NCBI GenBank assembly: GCA_903830745.1
Contig: CAIKVF010000152.1
Location: 1-5,012 of the forward strand
Reading direction: 5' to 3'
Source of the DNA: an uncultured Actinomycetes bacterium
GTDB lineage: Bacteria; Actinomycetota; Acidimicrobiia; Acidimicrobiales; RAAP-2
Length of the DNA: 5,012 nucleotides
Shown here: in pieces, positions 1-4,642 of the stretch
Layout: each line of letters begins with the position of its first letter
How positions within the stretch are numbered: position 1 is the first letter of the stretch
The notes under the pieces: generated by a model
The model's input: only the letters and a program-made list of their open reading frames with translations
Told to the model about the DNA's origin: nothing
The model's database searches: none
Position numbers and translations under genes: made by a program

Positions 1-186
1 AAGGGAGTGCGAAAGGGCAGTGCCGTTGTTTCGCAGAAGCATGCGAACTTCATCATTGTTGACAGTGACGGAAGCGCTAATGACGTGTACGAATTGATGA
101 AGTTCATCCAGGAGCGCGTCGTTGAATCTTCTGGCGTCTTGTTGCACAGCGAGCACCACTTTCTGGGCTTGGGAGATTTGACGTGA
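1..186 (+). CDS. murB: UDP-N-acetylenolpyruvoylglucosamine reductase (MurB), C-terminal 61 residues only
   Basis: This is the 3' end of a gene that begins before the window; 61 residues and a TGA stop are visible. MurB is the cytoplasmic FAD enzyme that reduces UDP-GlcNAc-enolpyruvate with NADPH to UDP-MurNAc, an early step of peptidoglycan precursor synthesis. The visible part carries the family signature KGSAVVSQKHANFIIV near its start, followed by an amphipathic helix (NDVYELMKFIQERV) and the C-terminal SEHHFLG segment. The Glu of that last motif (codon 151-153) aligns with the Glu of the LEPEVRFIG motif, the proposed catalytic acid in E. coli MurB. The FAD-binding domain and the catalytic Ser region lie outside the window. 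The stop overlaps the ftsQ GTG start as GTGA, so the two are probably translationally coupled. The assignment rests on the motif and on position before ftsQ. Confidence 0.9.
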   Translation, partial: KGVRKGSAVVSQKHANFIIVDSDGSANDVYELMKFIQERVVESSGVLLHSEHHFLGLGDLT

Positions 187-1031
187 GTCGTAGGAAACCT
201 GCAGCAACTGCACAGAGAAGACCAAGAGCAAAGAAGCAAACTACGGCCGCAAGAACCAGTCGCCCAGCACAAAGACAGCAACGACAACCGAAACCTCAGA
301 AACAAAAGCGTGAACGAAAGCCAATTGCTACATCTACAAAAATTCTTCTGCTAATTGGCCTTACTGTGACCACACTGCTACTTGGCGGGAACTGGATTCT
401 GCACCGATCATTTTTTAACGTACATACAGTTCACATCTATGGCGTTGTCCATGAAGATCCGAAAAAAGTATTGAAGGCAAGTGGGCTTGAGACGCACCCA
501 TCGTTGATTGGTGTTTCGGCGCACTCAATTGAGCACAACCTTTCTTCATTTCGCTGGATCTCGAGTGTCTCTATTACTAAGCAGTGGCCGAGCACCGTGA
601 ACGTCACTATTCATGAGACTCGACCCGTTGCTGTTGCCTTTAATGGCGCGCATGTTCTTGAGTATGTTGCCGCCAATGGAGCTGATTTAGGCCCTGCACC
701 ACTGCACGCAAACTATCCAACACTTATCTACTTAAATCCTTTAAATAACTCGTGGCCATTTATGAAGTCAGGTTTTGCAGCGGTAGATGTTGCTAATCGA
801 CTACCTAAATCAATCGCTTGGCAGGTCTCAAAAATCACGGTTGCAGCGAATGGTCACGTGACCCTGGGGATGGAGAGTCCCGTCAGTTTTGTGATCGGCG
901 CCACAACGAACCTCAAAGCAAAGTTCGTGGCCATTGCTTCAGTCATTGCCCACAGCACCCTAAAAGCCGGTGATGTAGTGAACGTTGAGGCCCCAACCGT
1001 GCTATCGGTGACTGGGCCTCCTCCCTCGTAA
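183..1031 (+). CDS. ftsQ: Cell division protein FtsQ (POTRA domain, single-pass membrane protein)
   Basis: FtsQ is a bitopic membrane protein that recruits and holds together the FtsB/FtsL part of the divisome. The 282-residue product shows the family layout. Residues 1-49 form a very basic cytoplasmic tail rich in Lys, Arg, Gln and Pro. One transmembrane helix lies at about 53-73 (ILLLIGLTVTTLLLGG core). A POTRA domain follows at about 77-146, starting FFNVHTVHIYGV and including the RWISSVSITKQWPSTVNVTIHE stretch. The extracytoplasmic beta domain runs from about 148 (RPVAVAF) to 275. Length is normal for actinobacterial FtsQ. The GTG start is supported by GGGAG at 171-175, seven bases upstream, and by the GTGA overlap with the murB stop. 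The sequence is weakly conserved, as is usual for this family, so the call rests on topology, POTRA pattern and position between murB and ftsZ. Confidence 0.9.
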   Translation: MSRRKPAATAQRRPRAKKQTTAARTSRPAQRQQRQPKPQKQKRERKPIATSTKILLLIGLTVTTLLLGGNWILHRSFFNVHTVHIYGVVHEDPKKVLKASGLETHPSLIGVSAHSIEHNLSSFRWISSVSITKQWPSTVNVTIHETRPVAVAFNGAHVLEYVAANGADLGPAPLHANYPTLIYLNPLNNSWPFMKSGFAAVDVANRLPKSIAWQVSKITVAANGHVTLGMESPVSFVIGATTNLKAKFVAIASVIAHSTLKAGDVVNVEAPTVLSVTGPPPS

Positions 1032-1041
1032 AAGGGTCTAT

Positions 1042-1070
1042 TTGACCGTAGTTCTGAGGCAAACTAGCCT
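1042..1070 (+). promoter_or_regulatory. Candidate sigma-70-type promoter for ftsZ
   Basis: TTGACC at 1042-1047 matches the -35 consensus in five of six positions. It is followed, after exactly 17 bases, by TAGCCT at 1065-1070, which fits the actinobacterial -10 pattern TAnnnT. Transcription would start near 1077 and give a leader of about 60 bases before the ftsZ ATG. The element sits just after the ftsQ stop, in the only gap over 100 bases in the window. Dedicated promoters upstream of ftsZ are known in Streptomyces and other actinobacteria. No start site has been mapped here, so this is a sequence prediction. Confidence 0.6.
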
Positions 1071-1091
1071 TCGGGAACAATAAATCGCGTA

Positions 1092-1112
1092 GAACTGTGT
1101 TGTACGTAGTTC
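1092..1112 (+). other. Predicted hairpin in the ftsZ leader
   Basis: GAACTGTGT at 1092-1100 can pair with ACGTAGTTC at 1104-1112 around a TGT loop. This gives nine pairs, two of them G-U wobbles. The hairpin lies within the leader expected from the upstream promoter and ends 13 bases before the Shine-Dalgarno sequence (AAGGGGA, 1126-1132), so it would leave the ribosome site open. There is no T-tract after it, so it is not a terminator. A role in mRNA stability is possible but is only inference. Confidence 0.35.
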
Positions 1113-1136
1113 GCAAAAAGTACCCAAGGGGATTTC

Positions 1137-2231
1137 ATGAGTCTGAAGCAGAGCAACTACCACGCAGTAATCAAAGTAATTGGTGTTGGTGGTGGTGGCG
1201 TTAACGCCGTTAACCGCATGATCTCATCTGGTCTTCGCAACATTGAGTTCATTGCAGCGAACACAGACGCGCAAGCTCTACTCATGAGTAAAGCAGACAT
1301 CAAGCTCGACATTGGTCGTGAACTAACTCGTGGACTCGGTGCTGGAAGTGACCCTGAAGTAGGGCGCCAAGCTGCAGAAGACCACCGTGCTGAAATTGAA
1401 GCAGCACTTAAAGACACCGACATGGTGTTCATCACTGCAGGTGAAGGTGGAGGAACCGGAACTGGTGCCGCACCAATCGTTGCTGAAGTTGCACGCGCAA
1501 TGGGCATCTTGACAATCGCTGTTGTGACTCGTCCATTCGCATTCGAAGGAAAGCGTCGTGCCAACCAGGCCGAAAAGGGAATCCAGGCGCTACGCGACAA
1601 GGTTGACACTCTCATCGTGATCCCTAACGACCGTCTTCGTGCGGTAACAACTCAGGAAACAACCATGCTTGACGCATTCCAGGTTGCTGATGATGTTCTG
1701 CTCGCTGCAGTTCGTGGTGTTACTGACCTCATTACTGTCCCTGGACTTATCAACACTGACTTCGCTGACGTTTCAACAATTATGCGCAACGCCGGAACCG
1801 CAATCATGGGTGTTGGAACATCAACTGGTGATGGACGTGCCGTAAACGCTGCACGCGCTGCAATTACTTCACCACTCCTTGAAACAGCTATTGATGGTGC
1901 TCGTGGAATCTTGATCAACATTGTTGGAAGTTCAAAGATGACTATGCAAGAAGTCACTGACGCTGCAAGCATCATCAACGACGTTGCTCACCCAGATGCA
2001 AACATCATCTTCGGTTCAGTAATTGATGACTCAATTGGCGAAGCAGTTCGCGTGACTGTTATTGCTGCTGGATTCGACACCACTGCACCTAAGAAGAAGG
2101 AACAAGAACCTCAGACAACGCAGATGCCGTCAATCACTGAAGCACCAAAGAGTGACATCTTCTCTTCTAGTTCCAGCGACGACTTCTTTGACGTCGGTGG
2201 CGATGACGACCTCCCAAGCTTCCTCCGCTAG
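1137..2231 (+). CDS. ftsZ: Cell division GTPase FtsZ
   Basis: FtsZ is the tubulin-like GTPase that polymerises into the cytokinetic ring at mid-cell. The 364-residue product has all hallmarks: the nucleotide loop GVGGGGVNAVNRM (16-28), the tubulin signature GGGTGTG (104-110), and the T7 loop LINTDFADV with N206, D208 and D211, which completes the GTPase site of the neighbouring subunit. The conserved globular domain runs to about residue 315. A short acidic and Ser-rich linker (about 316-355) leads to the C-terminal peptide DDDLPSFLR, which in actinobacteria binds partners such as SepF. The linker is short compared with many actinobacterial FtsZ proteins. The ATG start has a good Shine-Dalgarno AAGGGGA at 1126-1132, four bases upstream. 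The start MSLKQSNYHAVIKVIGVGG aligns with known FtsZ starts apart from a small extension. The 3' end overlaps yggS by 29 bases. Confidence 0.98.
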   Translation: MSLKQSNYHAVIKVIGVGGGGVNAVNRMISSGLRNIEFIAANTDAQALLMSKADIKLDIGRELTRGLGAGSDPEVGRQAAEDHRAEIEAALKDTDMVFITAGEGGGTGTGAAPIVAEVARAMGILTIAVVTRPFAFEGKRRANQAEKGIQALRDKVDTLIVIPNDRLRAVTTQETTMLDAFQVADDVLLAAVRGVTDLITVPGLINTDFADVSTIMRNAGTAIMGVGTSTGDGRAVNAARAAITSPLLETAIDGARGILINIVGSSKMTMQEVTDAASIINDVAHPDANIIFGSVIDDSIGEAVRVTVIAAGFDTTAPKKKEQEPQTTQMPSITEAPKSDIFSSSSSDDFFDVGGDDDLPSFLR

Positions 2232-2871
2232 TCCACTCTTTTCTCGAGTAGCCCAGAACCTCCTGGACCTGCAACGTCGCATTGAGTCGACGGGGCGAAG
2301 TCTCAGTGATGTGCGCATTGTTGGCGTCACTAAAACCTTCGGAGAAGACGTTGTTCGTGTGGCCCGCGAGGTTGGACTTACGTGCGTGGGGGAGAACTAC
2401 GTAGAAGAGCTCGAGCAAAAACGACTCAGTTGTTCTGACGTTGATGTCACGTGGAATTATCTAGGTGCTCTTCAAACAAATAAAATCGCACGAATCGCAC
2501 AAAACGCTGACGTAATTTGCGGTGTAAGTCGAATAAAGGAAATTGAAAAGATCGCATCCGTGAAAGATGCAGCGTCCATCTACGTTCAGGTCGACTTCAC
2601 GGGCGCTGCGGGCAGGAATGGGGCAGTCGAGTCAGACGTAGAAGCGCTTGTGGCGAGAGCCAAGGATTTAGGGCTTGATGTGAGGGGGCTCATGTGTGTT
2701 GCTGCTCCAGGAAATGACGCTGCAAGATTGTCTTTTTCTAAATTGACCATTCTCGCTAATTCCTTAGGCCTTAAGGAGCGCTCAATGGGAATGACTGATG
2801 ATTTGGAGATTGCGTGCGAACTGGGCAGTACCGAAGTTCGCATAGGGCGCGCCCTATTTGGCCCAAGGTAA
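2203..2871 (+). CDS. YggS/PROSC-family pyridoxal phosphate homeostasis protein
   Basis: This family folds as a PLP-binding TIM barrel without a known catalytic reaction and buffers vitamin B6 in the cytosol; the gene often sits in division clusters (ylmE in Bacillus). The 222-residue product shows the PLP lysine motif VTKTF (K44), VGENYVEEL (62-70), GALQTNK (88-94), YVQVDFTG (127-134), RGLM (161-164), and the phosphate-binding end SMGMTDDLEIA plus STEVRIGRALFG. It is slightly short and divergent: the usual GHLQ is GALQ, and the usual E..K of the QVN..GE..K..G motif is absent. The open frame extends back to 2062, but the upstream part is a shadow of ftsZ. The ATG at 2203 fits the family N-terminus; its ribosome site is poor (GGTGG, 2196-2200, only two bases away), so coupling to ftsZ translation is likely. 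The family call is firm; the exact start is less so. Confidence 0.9.
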   Translation: MTTSQASSASPLFSRVAQNLLDLQRRIESTGRSLSDVRIVGVTKTFGEDVVRVAREVGLTCVGENYVEELEQKRLSCSDVDVTWNYLGALQTNKIARIAQNADVICGVSRIKEIEKIASVKDAASIYVQVDFTGAAGRNGAVESDVEALVARAKDLGLDVRGLMCVAAPGNDAARLSFSKLTILANSLGLKERSMGMTDDLEIACELGSTEVRIGRALFGPR

Positions 2872-2932
2872 TGGCGAAGGCTCGTCTGGCCTAACATAGA
2901 TACAAGCGGTTTGCCCGCAAGGAGAGATGTAG

Positions 2933-3529
2933 ATGAAAGACAGAATGCGCGCGATTCTCGGATTCCTGGGACTCGTAGAAGATGAATACGGTGAGTACAC
3001 CCCGAGTGCACCATCTCGTCCATTTTCAGGTGGCGATGCACAAGATGATCAGGGCTACCCAGTACAACCTGCACCAAGCATGCAGCGCACTTTTCCTACG
3101 ACTCCAAGCGGTGTCCGTGTTGCACGAACACCTAACGCTCCAGTGCGCGCTCCTCAAGTTTCAATGATTGATGCACCACAGCAAGGCCTTCGCGTTCAAC
3201 CACTTCCTGCGAGCCAGATGCGTGGAGTGCAGCCGCTCAGCCAAGACCGTGAAGTCACAATCTTTAAGACAAATGACTACAACGAATTCGGAAAAATCAC
3301 CGACATCCTTCGTGGTAACCGAGCTGTGGTTATTGACCTTCGCGACAATGACTCAGTTATGCAGCGTCGAATTTTGGACTTCGCAACCGGAACTGCGTAC
3401 GCCCTTCAGGCGAGCATTGACCGTCTAGAGGGTGGCACTGTGTACTTGGTTTCTCCTCGTGGTGTCCACGTGAGTCTGGATGTTAAAGACCGTCTACGTG
3501 AATCGAACTACAGGGCGTTTTCACTGTGA
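2933..3529 (+). CDS. sepF: Cell division protein SepF, FtsZ membrane anchor
   Basis: SepF tethers FtsZ polymers to the membrane and, in actinobacteria lacking FtsA, is the main anchor of the ring. The 198-residue product has the three expected parts. Residues 1-19 (MKDRMRAILGFLGLVEDEY) form the amphipathic membrane-targeting helix. A long Pro- and Gln-rich disordered linker covers about 20-104. The SepF core (DUF552) covers about 107-185, from EVTIFKTNDYNEFGKITDIL through VVIDLRDND and DFATGTAYALQASIDRL to GTVYLVSPRGVHVS; its helices and glycines match the dimer and FtsZ-binding region. The ATG at 2933 has an excellent Shine-Dalgarno, AAGGAGA at 2919-2925, seven bases upstream. The stop overlaps the yggT start by four bases. 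Position between yggS and yggT is the usual actinobacterial one. Confidence 0.96.
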   Translation: MKDRMRAILGFLGLVEDEYGEYTPSAPSRPFSGGDAQDDQGYPVQPAPSMQRTFPTTPSGVRVARTPNAPVRAPQVSMIDAPQQGLRVQPLPASQMRGVQPLSQDREVTIFKTNDYNEFGKITDILRGNRAVVIDLRDNDSVMQRRILDFATGTAYALQASIDRLEGGTVYLVSPRGVHVSLDVKDRLRESNYRAFSL

Positions 3530-3780
3530 TCACCCTTATCCGTGAAATTATTTTCATCTACACGTGGTTAATTATCATTGCGTCACTTATGAGCTGGTTC
3601 CCAGACAACAGCTCATCTGGCGGTGTTGCGACGGTCAAGAGAGTTCTGCATTCACTCACTGAGCCAGTACTTCGCCCAATTCGTCAAATTCTGCCTAGAT
3701 CTCGCTTCGGTGGTGTTGGAGTTGATTTCTCGGCGTTGGTCGCAATTGTTGTCTTAAACATCATTGCTCGGGTCATTTAG
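3526..3780 (+). CDS. YggT-family small membrane protein
   Basis: The 84-residue product has two hydrophobic segments, about residues 4-24 and 66-83, joined by a loop containing the YGGT-family signature EPVLRPIRQILPRSRFGG followed by VGVDFSALVAIVVL. It is about the usual length for a single-unit YggT protein; E. coli YggT is a doubled version. The molecular role is not established. Linkage to sepF and divIVA is conserved in Gram-positives and cyanobacteria, which suggests a role in division or in membrane organisation. The GTG start overlaps the sepF TGA (GTGA), the same arrangement as murB/ftsQ, and an AGGG at 3512-3515 may serve as ribosome site. Translational coupling to sepF is likely. 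Start and family are well supported. Confidence 0.93.
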   Translation: MITLIREIIFIYTWLIIIASLMSWFPDNSSSGGVATVKRVLHSLTEPVLRPIRQILPRSRFGGVGVDFSALVAIVVLNIIARVI

Positions 3781-3797
3781 GCCATTTACCAGCAAAC

Positions 3798-3813
3798 ACC
3801 GCTCTGGAGCGGT
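3798..3813 (+). other. Perfect inverted repeat upstream of divIVA
   Basis: ACCGCTC at 3798-3804 is the exact reverse complement of GAGCGGT at 3807-3813, separated by two bases; as RNA it would form a six-pair stem with a CTGG loop. Its right arm contains the only GGAG in the gap (3806-3809) and abuts the TAGGGT -10 element. It has no T-tract after it, so it is unlikely to be a terminator. It could be a protein-binding dyad in the promoter spacer, or a structure that masks a ribosome site on read-through transcripts from yggT. Confidence 0.45.
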
Positions 3814-3818
3814 AGGGT
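3813..3818 (+). promoter_or_regulatory. Candidate -10 element (TAGGGT) giving a leaderless divIVA mRNA
   Basis: TAGGGT fits the actinobacterial -10 pattern TAnnnT and lies seven bases before the ATG at 3826. That spacing would place the transcription start on or next to the A of the ATG, as in the leaderless mRNAs common in actinobacteria. No good -35 is seen at 16-18 bases; TTTACC at 3785-3790 is the nearest match but is 22 bases away. The same hexamer recurs at 4598-4603 before the next gene. This is prediction only. Confidence 0.45.
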
Positions 3819-3825
3819 GTCCAGC

Positions 3826-4581
3826 ATGGATAACACAGAAAACACTTCTTCAGCTATTGAGGTTATCGACACCATTTCGTTTGGCACCAGTATTACAAAG
3901 GGCTATCGAATCCAGGAAGTTGATGACTACTTAGAGCGACTTTCAGTCGAGATTCGCCAGTTAAAGGATCAACTCCAGCAGGCTCGTCAAGTTTCTCGCC
4001 AAGCAGCAGAACGTATTAATCAACTAGAGAGCGGAAGAGCTACATCTAGCTCAACTGGACCAACACCAATTGTTCAGTCAGCGCCTGCTCCTCGTCCAGT
4101 TTCGCACGATGGTGCAAGTCAAGTTACGTCAATGATTGCCATGGCTCAAGAGTTCATCGAGCAAAAGCAGGCTGACGCCGAATCTAAGGCATCACAATTT
4201 ATTGGTGAAGCACAAGAGCGTGCACGTGAAATTATTTCTGAAGCAAGAAGTCGTGCAGAAGATGAAGTGAATCGACTCAATGGCATGAAGCAGCGACTAA
4301 GCGAAGATGTTGACACGCTTACGCGTCAACTTGAATCAGAACGTGCTCGCCTAGGAACATTCCTAAACGAATTTGCACGATGGATCGAAGGCTCACTCAG
4401 TGTTGGTGGCGCAGCTCGTCCTGCATCTCCTGCTCGCCAACCTGCTCCTCAACCAGCACCGCAGGCTCAGGTTCCACCACGCCCAAGCACCCCACCGCCT
4501 GCTGCTCCAGCACCTGCGCCACAGCACTCCAGCAATCAAACGCTGGGGTTTGACCAGCAATCTCAGCAAGATCGCTCATAA
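3826..4581 (+). CDS. DivIVA-domain polar growth/septum protein (Wag31-like)
   Basis: DivIVA/Wag31 proteins bind curved membrane and recruit the elongation or division machinery at poles and septa. From ATG 3826 the product is 251 residues. The N-terminal DivIVA domain covers about 11-55, with ISFGTSITKGYRIQEVDDYL corresponding to the family's F..GYd.deVDdFL pattern, followed by coiled coil to about 70. A Ser/Pro linker (about 73-97) leads to a second, long coiled coil (about 98-190; QKQADAESKASQFIGEAQER and similar). The tail from about 197 is very rich in Pro, Ala and Gln. The N-terminus is diverged from the usual MPLTP start, so this may be a lineage-specific form. An in-frame GTG at 3817 would add three residues and has GGAG seven bases upstream, but it lies inside the putative -10, so ATG is preferred. 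Its place after sepF and yggT is that of wag31. Confidence 0.9.
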   Translation: MDNTENTSSAIEVIDTISFGTSITKGYRIQEVDDYLERLSVEIRQLKDQLQQARQVSRQAAERINQLESGRATSSSTGPTPIVQSAPAPRPVSHDGASQVTSMIAMAQEFIEQKQADAESKASQFIGEAQERAREIISEARSRAEDEVNRLNGMKQRLSEDVDTLTRQLESERARLGTFLNEFARWIEGSLSVGGAARPASPARQPAPQPAPQAQVPPRPSTPPPAAPAPAPQHSSNQTLGFDQQSQQDRS

Positions 4582-4594
4582 CGACTCTGCTGGC

Positions 4595-4603
4595 TGATAG
4601 GGT
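4595..4603 (+). promoter_or_regulatory. Candidate extended -10 promoter for the lysine-rich gene
   Basis: TGATAGGGT combines a TGn extension with the TAGGGT hexamer at 4598-4603, the same hexamer seen before divIVA. No convincing -35 is present, which an extended -10 can tolerate. Transcription would start near 4610 and give a leader of about 33 bases containing the strong Shine-Dalgarno AAGGAG at 4631-4636. Prediction from sequence only. Confidence 0.45.
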
Positions 4604-4615
4604 CAGCGCGCGCTG
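4604..4615. other. 12-base perfect palindrome at the predicted transcription start
   Basis: CAGCGCGCGCTG is self-complementary over all 12 bases, starts directly after the TAGGGT hexamer, and would span the predicted +1. This is a common place for a repressor operator. It is followed by TTTT (4616-4619), so a very small terminator for the divIVA transcript is the other reading, but folding leaves only about four pairs. No known regulator is identified. Confidence 0.35.
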
Positions 4616-4642
4616 TTTTCATCGTCTCCTAAGGAGTTGACC

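Noticed and set aside
1157..1978. Two long minus-strand open frames opposite ftsZ
   Set aside because: They are antisense shadows of a highly conserved gene, have low-complexity Ala/Ser/Pro/Arg composition and no recognisable domain.
2062..2202. Upstream extension of the yggS frame inside ftsZ
   Set aside because: The extra 47 residues are Arg/Gln/Ser-rich, match no part of the YggS family, and lie over ftsZ linker codons. The ATG at 2203 fits the family start.
2892..2902. Possible -10 element (TAACAT or TAGATA) before sepF
   Set aside because: No matching -35 at suitable spacing and neither hexamer is a strong match; the gap is only 61 bases and sepF may be read from upstream.
2927..2932. 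ATG-TAG start-stop pair directly before and in frame with the sepF ATG
   Set aside because: The ATG is only one base from the Shine-Dalgarno AAGGAGA, too close for initiation, whereas the next ATG has ideal spacing. Probably chance.
2982..3428. Forward open frames inside sepF in another frame
   Set aside because: They overlap the well-supported SepF coding sequence, lack ribosome sites and show no family features.
4626..4636. CTCCTAAGGAG dyad over the Shine-Dalgarno of the last gene
   Set aside because: The one-base centre means it cannot fold fully as RNA; only about three pairs would form, so sequestering of the site is unlikely.
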